14,705 nt of DNA from JBBQDZ01 sp038237515 (GTDB lineage: Bacteria > Actinomycetota > Thermoleophilia > Gaiellales > Gaiellaceae), in contig JBBRYP010000081.1 in NCBI GenBank assembly GCA_038237515.1, forward strand, positions 1 to 14,705, given 5' to 3'. The translations under genes and the position numbers were made by a program. The stretch's first letter is position 1, and each line of letters starts with the position of its first letter. The notes beneath the pieces are model-generated. The model had not been told where the DNA came from. It did not search any database and saw nothing but the letters and a program-made list of their open reading frames with translations. This document shows positions 1 through 6,762 of this stretch, one piece after another.

Positions 1-852
1 CCCGGCAACTACATCTGCGAGCTCGCGGCGCAGCCGCTCGCTCGGGACTATGCTCGCCATCAGGGCGTACCTCCTCGTCGACTACCAGGTCAACGCGGAG
101 GCTACGCCCGACTCAATCCCCCCGGCTCCTGGGACGCGACCAACGTCAGCGTGACGCTGAACGGGTTCAGCCACACCTCGACAGACGACGTGGGGGTCCT
201 GCTGGTGGCTCCGGGCGGGCAGAACGTCGTGCTGATGGACGGCGCGGGAAACGTCCTTACGCCCAAGTGCTCGGTCAGCAACCTCACCCTCACCTTCAGC
301 GACGCCGCCGCGGCGCCGCTGCCGGACACCGGCTGCTTCGGCAGCGGGATGTACCAGCCGTCGAATTACTATCCGAGCGATACCTTCTCGGCCCCGGCGC
401 CGGGCGGCCCGTACGGAACGACGCTCGCGGGCTTGAACGCCTCGACGCCGAACGGCACCTGGAGCCTGTACGTCCCGGACTTCGACGTTGCCGACAGCGG
501 CAGCATCTCGGGGGGCTGGAGTCTCGAGATCGGTGGGCCGACCGCCGTGCGTCTGAGCCGCTTCGACGCGTCGTCGCGCGCGGGTCGGGTCTTGCTGCGG
601 TGGCGAACCGCCTCAGAGGCCGACCTGCTCGGCTTCAACCTCTACAGGACCGAGCACGGAAAGCTCGTGCGGCTGAACCACAGCCTGATCAGTGGTGTCT
701 TCGGCGGCACCGCCGGGGGTCACGCGTACTCATTCGTCGACCGGCCCGGCGTTCGCGGAGCCGTTCGCTACCGCCTGCAGGCGGTCGGGCTGGACGGCGC
801 GCGGAGGTGGGTAGGAACAGCGACGGCGCGAGCGCTTTCGGGAACCCGCTAA
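1..852 (+). CDS. Secreted protein, P-domain-like jelly roll plus FN3-like domain (5' partial)
   Basis: The frame is open from the first base and ends at 852, so about 283 C-terminal residues are visible and the start lies outside the window. The stretch NVSVTLNGFSHT followed by DDVGVLLVAPGGQNVVLM, later NGTWSLYVPD and GSISGGWSLEIGG, is the pattern of a proprotein-convertase P/Homo B-like beta domain found in many secreted bacterial proteins. The last ~110 residues (VLLRWRTASEADLLGFNLYR, then VRYRLQAVGLDG) look like a fibronectin-III-type domain. The protein is therefore probably extracellular, with a binding or accessory role. No catalytic domain is visible in the part present. The first ~35 residues read poorly, and a C-run at 109-115 could hide a frameshift, because the alternative frame reads NAEATPDSI just before it. 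Domain type is fairly sure. Function is unknown. Confidence 0.75.
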   Translation, partial: PGNYICELAAQPLARDYARHQGVPPRRLPGQRGGYARLNPPGSWDATNVSVTLNGFSHTSTDDVGVLLVAPGGQNVVLMDGAGNVLTPKCSVSNLTLTFSDAAAAPLPDTGCFGSGMYQPSNYYPSDTFSAPAPGGPYGTTLAGLNASTPNGTWSLYVPDFDVADSGSISGGWSLEIGGPTAVRLSRFDASSRAGRVLLRWRTASEADLLGFNLYRTEHGKLVRLNHSLISGVFGGTAGGHAYSFVDRPGVRGAVRYRLQAVGLDGARRWVGTATARALSGTR

Positions 853-910
853 GCCCCGCGGCGACCGGAGCGCGCCCCGCCGAGACCCAGCGGGGCCGCT
901 GCTTCCGGTC

Positions 911-916
911 TACGCT
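911..916 (+). promoter_or_regulatory. -10-like hexamer TACGCT, leaderless start
   Basis: TACGCT lies 7 nt before the GTG at 924. A transcript from it would begin at or next to the start codon. No convincing -35 and no ribosome binding site are seen. The same hexamer and spacing occur before the SDR gene. Confidence 0.4.
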
Positions 917-923
917 GCCATTC

Positions 924-1157
924 GTGGACACGCTCACCTGCGGCGAGTGTGGCCGCGAGGCGTCCGGCGCCGAGACCCTGCGCTGGCGCGCCTGCCTCAC
1001 CGACGACGAGCCGCCGGAGGTGGTGAGCTTCTGGCCGGAGTGCGCCGAAGCGGGAGTTTGGAAGCTCGTAGACGAGGCCGGTCAGGAGACGGAGCCCCGA
1101 GGTCGTGATCGGGCCTGCCCGCGTCGGGGGTGTGAGGCTGCGATTCTCGGTCGATAG
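924..1157 (+). CDS. Small zinc-ribbon protein, probably degenerate
   Basis: A GTG start gives a 77-residue reading frame beginning with LTCGECGREAS and containing PPEVVSFWPECAEAG. The first 40-45 residues resemble small one-domain zinc-ribbon proteins that I associate with Thermoleophilia, which carry a CxxC pair near the N-terminus and a second CxxC (typically CPEC) near residue 40, then end shortly after. Here the second pair reads WPEC, so one expected zinc ligand is a tryptophan codon (TGG). The frame also runs about 33 residues past the expected end as an arginine-rich tail antisense to a pseudogene. I infer a decaying copy. The family comparison is from memory, and the gene could still be expressed. 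No ribosome binding site is present, and a -10-like hexamer 7 nt upstream suggests a leaderless mRNA. Confidence 0.5.
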   Translation: MDTLTCGECGREASGAETLRWRACLTDDEPPEVVSFWPECAEAGVWKLVDEAGQETEPRGRDRACPRRGCEAAILGR

Positions 1158-1365
1158 GAAGACGACGGAGCCGCTCCCCGTCGCTCCGGCGTAGGCGCCC
1201 GGGCCGGACACGACCCGCCATTTGCCCGTCGTCCTGAGGGCTTCCCGGACTGCCGCTCGGCCGTGTCCGTCCGTCGGTTGAAAGCACGAGCTTGCCAGCC
1301 TCGAACCTGAGCGTCAGCCGGCCTACTCGCGCGCCGTCGCCGGAGTCTGACCCGAGCGAGCGCAT
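1062..1365 (-). pseudogene. Remnant of secreted 'GAYAG' beta-repeat protein
   Basis: On the minus strand one frame reads LTLRFEAGKLVLSTDG (from about 1317). A second frame continues as AVREALRTTGKWRVVSG followed by PGAYAGATGSGSVVFLSTEN, running to about LLTGLVYEL at 1062. The sequence GTWRVVSGTGAYAGATGSG-like is typical of secreted bacterial beta-rich proteins of unknown function. The two frames join perfectly (STDGHGRAAVREAL) if one copy of a 4-bp tandem duplication at 1266-1275 (tccgtccgtc on the plus strand) is removed. I see no start codon in frame with a signal peptide, so the N-terminus is also lost. It lies antisense to the tail of the degenerate zinc-ribbon gene. It is very likely a pseudogene, and the family is only broadly assigned. 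Confidence 0.5.
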
Positions 1366-1719
1366 TGCTGATGGTCAGACTCCATGTCATATAGAGAAAC
1401 GCCGATTAATCCGCTTGGTTGAGCCAAAATCACTCGGTTGGTGTGGTATCATCGTTGCCAATGGAAGCAACGGTTGGTGCGTACGTGTGGACGGCATCGT
1501 CCGGCCGCTCGACACTCACACGCGACGTTGCAGGAGCTCGAGCCTGACCAATCAGCAAGCCGCGTGACCGGCTTATCGTTTCCGCATCGTCCACCTGGAC
1601 ATGGGCATTGGCCTCGCGAAGACCGCTGCTCCTCATCCCGACCTTCGGGCTTGTTTATGAGCGGGCCGCTCTGCCCTCACGACCGCGCTTCGTCCAGGAA
1701 GGCTGTCAGGTCGTGTGGA
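1366..1719. other. Intergenic stretch without recognisable genes
   Basis: This stretch is lower in GC than its surroundings, especially 1380-1460. Short open frames occur on both strands, but none shows a recognisable motif, a ribosome binding site or the codon bias of the neighbours. A plus-strand 61-codon frame (1608-1793) ends in a basic tail inside the next gene and is not convincing. I see no RNA gene or clear terminator here. Confidence 0.5.
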
Positions 1720-2379
1720 CTAGGACGGAAATGGGACGCCGATGGGTGCGGGTACGCGTAGGACGACGCAGCCGGGAGTATCGAATCCTTTAGCGTCAAC
1801 AAAGCATGAGCCCGGTGCTTCCGCGACCCAAGCCGCCACGCGCACGAAGCGGTACCGGCCTTTTGGTATCGGTACGTCAAGCGGCAGAGATACTGAGCCG
1901 CTGTTATCCGGGCCGAGTCCACCTTGGAAGAGTCGTTCCTCTATGCCGTGCGTGTCAGCGTCGCTGCCGCGACCGGGCCGTTCGCCGATTACTATCACTT
2001 TGAGAATTGCTTTCGGGCTCATTCCGGTTATGTCGACGGTGCCCGAGACGTCGATTTTCGTCGTGCCTTTGAATGAGAGCTTAATGCTCGGGGGAGGTCG
2101 GTTCCCGCGCGCGACGATGACCAAGTAGATGCCGGCGACTGCGGCGAACGCGAACGCGGTCAGCGCTAGGCTGATCAGGATCGTCTCGAGCGTGTTCGTT
2201 GTCAAACCCGCACCGATGACGAGGAGTCCAGCGATGAGGGCGGCTGAGAAGACTGCGGCGGACCACTGCGGTTCGCCGCGTTGCATCTGTTCAAACGATC
2301 CGGTCGCGGTGGCGAGCACCGCGATCGCAGATCCGAGGGCCGTGACGCCAGCGATCGCCTTGATGAAATCGATGCTCAC
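1720..2379 (-). CDS. Three-helix membrane protein, unknown function
   Basis: The 219-residue protein starts at a GTG that overlaps the stop codon of the phosphoesterase gene by four bases (GTGA), so translation is probably coupled. Hydrophobic segments lie at about residues 6-26, 40-60 and 65-90. They are followed by a soluble ~125-residue domain rich in alternating hydrophobic residues (KIDVSGTVDITGMSP, ILKVIVIGE), probably a beta domain. Two cysteines at about 193 and 204 (SCF and PGC) could form a disulfide, which would place the domain outside the membrane. I do not recognise the family. Because it is the second gene of a two-gene operon with a phosphoesterase, it may anchor, export or regulate that enzyme, but this is inference only. 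Confidence 0.75.
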   Translation of the reverse strand: MSIDFIKAIAGVTALGSAIAVLATATGSFEQMQRGEPQWSAAVFSAALIAGLLVIGAGLTTNTLETILISLALTAFAFAAVAGIYLVIVARGNRPPPSIKLSFKGTTKIDVSGTVDITGMSPKAILKVIVIGERPGRGSDADTHGIEERLFQGGLGPDNSGSVSLPLDVPIPKGRYRFVRVAAWVAEAPGSCFVDAKGFDTPGCVVLRVPAPIGVPFPS

Positions 2380-3782
2380 GTGGGAGTGTGCGGGGCACGT
2401 TGACGGAGTTGCTCAAGCGCCATTTTTCCTGCCAGGAATTCCTCTTGGAAGTCCGTTAGCTCGACAGGTTGGGCGTGGGCGCTGGCGGCAATCATCTCCA
2501 TCGCTTGGGCGTGCTGTTCGGCGTGGAATTGGCTCATTTCGTCGATCAAGTGCTGGTAATCTTCCTGCGACGGCGCTGGGCGGGGTTGCCCAGCTGTGAG
2601 AACGGCACCGAGGTGATTCGCGCCATGGACGCGGGCGCCCATGTCTGGGACAGAGCCGTCCGGGCGCTGGCAGAAGCGCATGAGGATGGTCTTGATGATC
2701 GAGGTATGGTCGAAGAGCACGTGCGAAACGTGCCCCTGTTCCATCCAGGGTGAGATGGCGAGGGCGGGGACGCGCGGGCCGTAGCGGCGGAAGGTTGCGT
2801 CGTCGTCGGGGGCGGCTGGCGGGGGGACGTGGTCGAAGAAGCCACCGTGCTCGTCGTAGGTGATGAGCAGGAGCGTGCGCGGCCAGGCGGGGCTGCGGGC
2901 AAGGGCGTGGAATGCGCGCAGGACGAGATCTTGCCCGGCGCGCAAGTCGGAGGGAGGGTGGTCGTCGTTTGATCCCTCAGGGCCGAAGCTGACGTCGATG
3001 AAGTTCGGGTCGATCCACGCGACATCGGGCAGTTGGTTAGCGGCGGCTGCTTGCAGGAAGCTCTTCGGCCCGAAAAAGTCGTGACGGTCGAAATAGGTTG
3101 GGATGCTGAGGTGTCCAAAGGCGTAGAACTGGTCGATGAACCACAGTAGAGGAACGTTGTCATGGGCATACCAGCGCCAGCTGCGGCCGGCGTGGTCGAG
3201 ATGGCGGACGAAACTTGAGAGATGGTAAAGGGGCGGGTTGATGTTGTCGCGGCTGCCCTGAGCTCGCCCAGCGACGGCGTAGCAGCGGTTTGGCATCGTC
3301 GCGCCGGGAACGGAGCAGAACCAGCGGTCGCAGACCCCGAAAGCGTCTGCCAGGTAGTCGTAAACAGGTAGCTGCTTGGCAGTGTGGAATGCGAGGACCG
3401 TCTCCGCTGAGTCGCCGGGGTAAGACTCCGTTCGGGTCTTCGCGTAGTTGCTGGCAAAGCCGCTCATTGCCCCGCCAGCCGTCTGCTCGTCGACGCACCA
3501 GCCCGAGTGACACGGGTCCTGCGCCTTCACGAGCTTCGTACACCTCGCCTGGTGAACGGGGTAGTCGGTGCCGCTGGCGTTGTTCTTGAAGCCGGGTGGA
3601 ACGCCGTCGATCTCGCTTCGGCCTGCGTCGATCGAGAGGTAGCCGAGCATGTGGTCGAAGCTACGGTTTTCCATCATCAGAACCACGATGTGGTCGACCT
3701 TCTGCAGGTTCGCGTCCGCTTCGGCGGGCGGCGGTACTCCATCCGCCGGGACGGTGTTACCGGGCTGGGCGCCTGCCTTCAT
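2376..3782 (-). CDS. Phosphoesterase family protein (phospholipase C / acid phosphatase type)
   Basis: The 468-residue protein carries the PF04185 signature in order: MMENRSFDHMLGYL near residues 36-49, VPGATMPNR near 158-166 (the Thr at 162 fits the nucleophile position of AcpA-like enzymes), WIDPNF near 256, SNDDHPPSD near 271, TYDEHGGFFDHVPPP near 308-322, and DHTSIIKTIL near 358. These are the metal- and phosphate-binding motifs of the phospholipase C/acid phosphatase family, which cleaves phosphoester bonds of lipids or other substrates. The ATG at 3782 is chosen because a TTGACA -35 box covers the alternative TTG at 3821. A GTG at 3791 is also possible. Unusually, no Sec or Tat signal peptide is visible from any start, although most relatives are exported. 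It is first in a two-gene operon with a membrane protein. The family call is firm. The substrate is unknown. Confidence 0.92.
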   Translation of the reverse strand: MKAGAQPGNTVPADGVPPPAEADANLQKVDHIVVLMMENRSFDHMLGYLSIDAGRSEIDGVPPGFKNNASGTDYPVHQARCTKLVKAQDPCHSGWCVDEQTAGGAMSGFASNYAKTRTESYPGDSAETVLAFHTAKQLPVYDYLADAFGVCDRWFCSVPGATMPNRCYAVAGRAQGSRDNINPPLYHLSSFVRHLDHAGRSWRWYAHDNVPLLWFIDQFYAFGHLSIPTYFDRHDFFGPKSFLQAAAANQLPDVAWIDPNFIDVSFGPEGSNDDHPPSDLRAGQDLVLRAFHALARSPAWPRTLLLITYDEHGGFFDHVPPPAAPDDDATFRRYGPRVPALAISPWMEQGHVSHVLFDHTSIIKTILMRFCQRPDGSVPDMGARVHGANHLGAVLTAGQPRPAPSQEDYQHLIDEMSQFHAEQHAQAMEMIAASAHAQPVELTDFQEEFLAGKMALEQLRQRAPHTPT

Positions 3783-3792
3783 AGGAGACACG

Positions 3793-3821
3793 ATCCTCCG
3801 CCACACAGCGACTCTTGTCAA
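3793..3821 (-). promoter_or_regulatory. Promoter of the phosphoesterase operon
   Basis: A perfect TTGACA (plus-strand 3816-3821) is followed after 17 nt by GAGGAT (3793-3798), a weak -10 that keeps the important A and final T. Transcription would begin about 4 nt before the ATG at 3782, giving an almost leaderless mRNA. The strong -35 supports it and the -10 is poor. Confidence 0.5.
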
Positions 3822-3881
3822 GATGAAGGACCTGGAATTCTGGGTGGCTCCGACGCCAGACTCTGTCCTAGGGGAAGGAGA

Positions 3882-4040
3882 ATGCTCAACGAGGAAGTAT
3901 TCCGATGAGTTGCGTGAGTGTCCTGTTGGCTTCTACTTCGAGCCGGACCGGGCGATCGCGCACGTCGCCCGCAACCTTGGTATCCAAAAGGGGGGCGCTG
4001 CGGCAGTGGGTGCGGCGGGCCGAAGGCCGATCAGGCCATG
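3882..4040 (+). pseudogene. IS3-family transposase OrfA remnant
   Basis: After a good GGAG motif and ATG at 3882, the shifted frame reads STRKYSDELREC, then FYFEPDRAIAHVARNLGIQK, then after another frame change ALRQWVRRAEADQ. This matches the N-terminal helix-turn-helix of IS3-family OrfA proteins (KYSxELRERAV...PIAxVARxLGIxxxxLRxWVRxAE). At least two frame disruptions are present: one just after the ATG and one in the G-run near 3989-3994. The match stops near 4036, and the rest of OrfA and all of OrfB are missing. The fragment abuts the tandem repeats and 3' end of the neighbouring integrative element, so the element or a later deletion removed the rest. It is non-functional. Confidence 0.7.
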
Positions 4041-4057
4041 TGGCTTCTCCCAACTCT

Positions 4058-4098
4058 TGGCGAAACGCTGGCGAAACGCTGGCGAACCGGCGAAACGG
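4058..4098. repeat. Tandem 11-bp repeats (TGGCGAAACGC)
   Basis: Two perfect tandem copies of TGGCGAAACGC (4058-4068 and 4069-4079) are followed by a shortened TGGCGAACC and a GGCGAAACGG. The block sits directly downstream of the helicase stop codon and between it and the IS3 remnant. It could be iterons of an origin, integrase arm-binding sites near the element end, or simple slippage. The sequence alone does not decide between these. Confidence 0.6.
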
Positions 4099-4101
4099 AG
4101 G

Positions 4102-5333
4102 TCATGCGGCGTCTTCGGGGGAGGTGAACTCGACGGGTCCGAGGCCGACGTACATGGGCTTGTTGCGGGCGTCTTGGGTCTTGCTGAGCCGGTCGGTTTT
4201 GAAGCCCTGGTCGAGCGCCCGGTGGAAGGTGCCGCTGCTGTAGCTGACGCCGAGCTTGAGCGAGAGCTCGTTCCTGCTGAGGACTGACTCGGGGAGCGCA
4301 CGGAGGGTCTTGACGATCTGCTCGAGCATCGCCTGGTCGGCGCCGAGGGCATCGAGCTGCCGGCGAAGGTCGTGCCGAGTTCGTCGCGGAGCGCGAGCAG
4401 CGGCGCGAAGAATCCGGCGATCGCGGACGAGTCGTTCTCGTCCACTCTTGGGGCGAGCCGCCGGAAGGAGTCGAGGACGACGAGCTCGAGGCTTTCCGCC
4501 TCGATCGTCGACCGGAGGCGGGCGACGCCGGCAGCGTCGCCGAGGTCGACGCGTTCCTTGATGTAGACGAGGCCGTCGACGTCGTCTGCGGCGAGCCCGA
4601 GTTTCCGCAGCCGGCGGTTGACTTCGCGTTCGCTGTTCTCGAGGTCGATGTAGCCGCAACGGGTCTTGGAGGTGTCGAAGCCGAGGAAAGGGCTGCCCGT
4701 CCGCAGCGCGAGCACCAGGTCGAGCGCGAGCAGGGACTTGCCGGCGTACCCGTCGGCGACGAGAGCGCCGACCGTTCGCCGCTCGATCAGCGGGTCGCAG
4801 TGCCACTCGATCGGCGGCAGCGGCCCCGCGAGCATCTCGGCGAGCGGCAGCGGTTGAAGGCCTGTGCCGCGGCGGGGCTCGAGGAGGGAGCGCACCTTGT
4901 CGCGCAGGTCCTGGTTCTCGCCGATTCCGACACCGGCGTCCGCGTCGGCGACGATCGCCTTCCCGATCTGCTGCTGCCGGAGCCGATCTGAGGCGTCCTT
5001 GGCGAGCCGCGCATAGTGCTCAGCGTTCGAGGTAGCCGTCGTCAGGTAGGCGAGCTCTGACAGCTTCGCCTCACCGCCGATCTCCTCGAACTCGTTCCGG
5101 CGGCGGAGCTCGTCAGCGACGAGGATCACGTCCGTCGGCTCGTGCCGACCCGCGACCGCGACCGCCGCCCGGTAGATCGTCCCGCGGCTCAGCGCGTAGA
5201 AGTCGGAGGGCGCCAGTCCCGTCTCACGGACGCGGGCGACGACGGCGTCGCTTGCGGCTGGCCCTGTCGCGCCCGCCATCAGCAGCGCGCCGAGCAGGCT
5301 CTCCTCCGCACCGGCCGCTTGCGGCTCGAGCAT
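4102..5333 (-). pseudogene. DnaB-N / RecA-fold replicative helicase-like ATPase, frame-disrupted
   Basis: From the ATG at 5333 the first ~155 residues match the DnaB N-terminal helical domain (EESLLGALLM, FYALSRGTIYRAA, TDVILVADELRRR, ELAYLTTATSNAEHYARL). A RepA/AAA_25-type RecA core follows: Walker A DGYAGKSLLALDLVLAL near 194-210, YIDLEN near 228, Walker B LELVVLDSFRRLAP near 283. The frame then changes at about 4362-4370. The continuation (LRRQLDALGADQAMLEQIVK to VEFTSPEDAA) reads as a winged-helix-like C-terminus. Only about 65 residues separate Walker B from this C-terminal part and the usual HHxxK-type strand is missing, so I infer a frameshifting internal deletion rather than a single-base error. 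Its role would be element replication. The start leaves 44 nt after the upstream gene. Confidence 0.7.
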
Positions 5334-5377
5334 GACGTCCGGTGAGGTGATCGGGTGAAGCGTCGTCTGGCGCGTCG

Positions 5378-5608
5378 TCAACCTGCCCGCCCCACTCCAC
5401 GGCTCCGGCGCTCGCTGTCGATCCGCTCGTTGATCTCCGGGTAGGGCGTCGGCGGCAGCGACCGCATCCACGTGTCGAAGTCCAGCTCCTCATCGACCGC
5501 GGACGGAACATCGAAGATGCTGAGTTGCAAGGGCTCAGCCGGCGGCTTCCGCCGCGCAGGGCGGCGATTGCGGGGCCGGCCAAGCCGAGACGTCAGATCC
5601 GCGCTCAC
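5378..5608 (-). CDS. Small hypothetical protein of the integrative element
   Basis: The 76-codon frame starts at an ATG that overlaps the preceding stop (ATGA at 5605-5608), which suggests coupled translation. The N-terminal third is basic (RLGRPRNRRPARRKPP) and is followed by LQLSIFDVPSAVDEELDF. No family is recognised. The LQLSIFD stretch resembles short linear motifs such as beta-clamp-binding peptides (QLxLF), which would fit a replication-associated gene just upstream of the helicase, but this is speculative. Confidence 0.6.
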   Translation of the reverse strand: MSADLTSRLGRPRNRRPARRKPPAEPLQLSIFDVPSAVDEELDFDTWMRSLPPTPYPEINERIDSERRSRGVGRAG

Positions 5609-5799
5609 GACTCGCCGCCGCTCAACAAGTCAGCAGGCTCGAGGCGGTTGAGAAGCTCCCGGTCTGTCCGGCATCGGTTGATCTCCCAGAACGCGCTTTG
5701 CGCCCGCTCGTCGAGTAGCTCTTCGCTGAGTGCGAACACGTCGAACAGGCGGCCGAGGACGATCTGCAGCGGCGTTAGCGGGGCCGTCGCGACGCTCAC
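5605..5799 (-). CDS. Small hypothetical protein of the integrative element
   Basis: A GTG at 5799 overlaps the stop codon of the VRR-NUC gene by four bases (GTGA), giving a 64-residue protein with helical, acidic character (QIVLGRLFDVFALSEELLDE, ELLNRLEPADLL). A longer reading frame extends upstream but lies inside the nuclease gene in another frame, so the coupled GTG is preferred. Its own stop overlaps the next start (ATGA). No domain is recognised. The position in a tightly coupled chain between nuclease and helicase suggests a role in element DNA metabolism. Confidence 0.6.
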   Translation of the reverse strand: MSVATAPLTPLQIVLGRLFDVFALSEELLDERAQSAFWEINRCRTDRELLNRLEPADLLSGGES

Positions 5800-6125
5800 G
5801 CTGCCTCCGTTCGCGTCGGGGCGGGCACGGGGTCGACCAGTCCACCCGTCCAATCCTGCGGGCGCCAAACGTAGACGGCTGCACCCGCCGCGGCCAGCGT
5901 GTCCAGCCACGCCTGCTGATCGGGCCGGACTCGGTCACCGTCACCTTTGATCTCCGCGAAGATGATCCGCTCGCGGACGAGGCAGAGATCCGGCCAGCCG
6001 GCTCCGTCCGCCGCGACCGGCGTTCGCCAGCCGTGCGCCGTCCGCGCCGCCCGGAAGTGCGCCACCCGCCAGCCGAGCATGCGCGCTGCCTCCACGATCG
6101 CGGCCTGAAGCTCGCCGCCGGTCAT
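5796..6125 (-). CDS. VRR-NUC domain nuclease
   Basis: The 109-residue protein has the compact PD-(D/E)XK layout of VRR-NUC proteins of phages and mobile elements: MTGGELQAAIVEAARMLGWR at the N-terminus (conserved Glu at 5), GAGWPDLCLV (Asp 46), IIFAEIKGDG (Glu 58 and Lys 60), and a following RPDQQAWLDTL. These residues form the metal-binding nuclease site. Family members act on branched or nicked DNA during replication and recombination. The ATG at 6125 is chosen because the conserved domain begins there. A longer frame to 6275 overlaps the upstream gene and reads as low-complexity sequence. The gene sits between the excisionase-like gene (19-nt gap) and a coupled small gene. Confidence 0.85.
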   Translation of the reverse strand: MTGGELQAAIVEAARMLGWRVAHFRAARTAHGWRTPVAADGAGWPDLCLVRERIIFAEIKGDGDRVRPDQQAWLDTLAAAGAAVYVWRPQDWTGGLVDPVPAPTRTEAA

Positions 6126-6144
6126 CCGCCTGCTGCCGAGACGC

Positions 6145-6450
6145 TCACGACCCGAGCTCCGAATAGCGCCGCAGCCGGGTCGACCGTCCGCCACACCGCT
6201 GCTCGTCGAGCCACGCGGCGACGTCAACCCACGAGTAACGGACATACCTGCCCAAGCGGCGCGACGGGAGCACACCCGACCGCGACGACTCCCGAACCCA
6301 ACTCACCGGGACAGCGAGGCGGGCCGCGACCTCGTCGGCGTTCAACAGCCGGTCTACCGGCGCCGCGCTCTCGGTTGCTATCGTCGGAGGACTGGTAGAC
6401 GAAGCATCGGGGGCGGCGCCGTGGGGGCGCCGTCCTTCTTTTTCAGGCAT
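6145..6450 (-). CDS. Excisionase-like helix-turn-helix DNA-binding protein
   Basis: The 101-residue protein has a disordered Ala/Ser/Pro N-terminus (about residues 8-33) followed by a MerR/HTH_17-type winged helix: LLNADEVAARLAVPVSWVRE, then GVLPSRRLGRYVRYSWVDV, then AAWLDEQ. This pattern (DEVAxxLxVxxxWVxxxxxxGxLPxxxLGRxxRY) is characteristic of actinobacterial excisionase family proteins, which bend DNA to direct integrase toward excision. The gene follows the XRE repressor gene with a 3-nt gap, so both are likely on one transcript. Family recognition is good. Whether it acts as a true Xis for the neighbouring integrase is inferred from context. Confidence 0.85.
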   Translation of the reverse strand: MPEKEGRRPHGAAPDASSTSPPTIATESAAPVDRLLNADEVAARLAVPVSWVRESSRSGVLPSRRLGRYVRYSWVDVAAWLDEQRCGGRSTRLRRYSELGS

Positions 6451-6453
6451 CGC

Positions 6454-6708
6454 CTACGTCCCGCCGCTCTCGTTCCAGATCAGCTCGACGGGGAACCCGA
6501 GCCGCCGACAAGCCTCGATGAACCGCGGCGTGGGCCGCTTCCGCCCGGCAAGGATGTTGCTGACGAACCCCTTGCTCAGCCCGCTCTCGCGGACGATGTC
6601 GGCTTGACTGGGCCGCTGCGGGGCCATCCAGGCCTTGAGGATCGGCCCTTCGCTATGGAGGCGAGCCGGCCCAACAGTCCTTGTAGTGGATTCTTTGGGG
6701 AATACCAT
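6454..6708 (-). CDS. XRE-family (Cro/C1-type) repressor
   Basis: The 84-residue protein contains a Cro/C1-type helix-turn-helix from about 34 to 72 (SQADIVRESGLSKGFVSNIL, AGRKRPTPRFIEACRRLGF). It would bind operator DNA as the lysogeny-type switch of the element. It is divergent from the plus-strand unknown gene at 6797, and an 18-bp perfect palindrome touches its start codon, so autoregulation is likely. The short Thr/Arg-rich N-terminus before the HTH is unusual, and an internal ATG at 6627 is an alternative start that would leave just the DNA-binding domain. Confidence 0.8.
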   Translation of the reverse strand: MVFPKESTTRTVGPARLHSEGPILKAWMAPQRPSQADIVRESGLSKGFVSNILAGRKRPTPRFIEACRRLGFPVELIWNESGGT

Positions 6709-6726
6709 GGCTCCCGCGCGGGAGCC
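6709..6726. promoter_or_regulatory. Perfect 18-bp palindrome, candidate operator
   Basis: GGCTCCCGCGCGGGAGCC is a perfect inverted repeat immediately upstream of the XRE repressor ATG. On the minus strand TGCTAGGCT partly overlaps it and could be an extended -10. A repressor-bound palindrome here would block the repressor's own promoter. The operator role is inferred. Confidence 0.5.
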
Positions 6727-6762
6727 TAGCAGAGGAACGCGCAGCCGTGTGATGCCTGAGTG

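Noticed and set aside
267..923. Upstream extension of the zinc-ribbon frame on the plus strand
   Set aside because: It is arginine-rich shadow sequence inside the secreted-protein gene. Only the part from the GTG at 924 shows a protein-like motif.
1768..1795. tRNA T-arm-like sequence (gagtatcgaatcc), considered as a possible left att site or tRNA fragment
   Set aside because: The stem does not pair, it does not match tRNA-Asn, and it lies inside the membrane protein gene.
3933..4361. Continuation of the helicase N-terminal frame to 3933
   Set aside because: After about 4362 this frame turns into Ser/Arg/Thr low-complexity sequence, while the other frame carries a plausible helical C-terminus ending at 4102.
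6414..6444. Plus-strand GGCGCC hairpin followed by a T-rich run, looking like an intrinsic terminator
   Set aside because: It lies inside the N-terminal coding region of the excisionase-like gene, whose EKE codons create the T-run. No plus-strand gene ends there.
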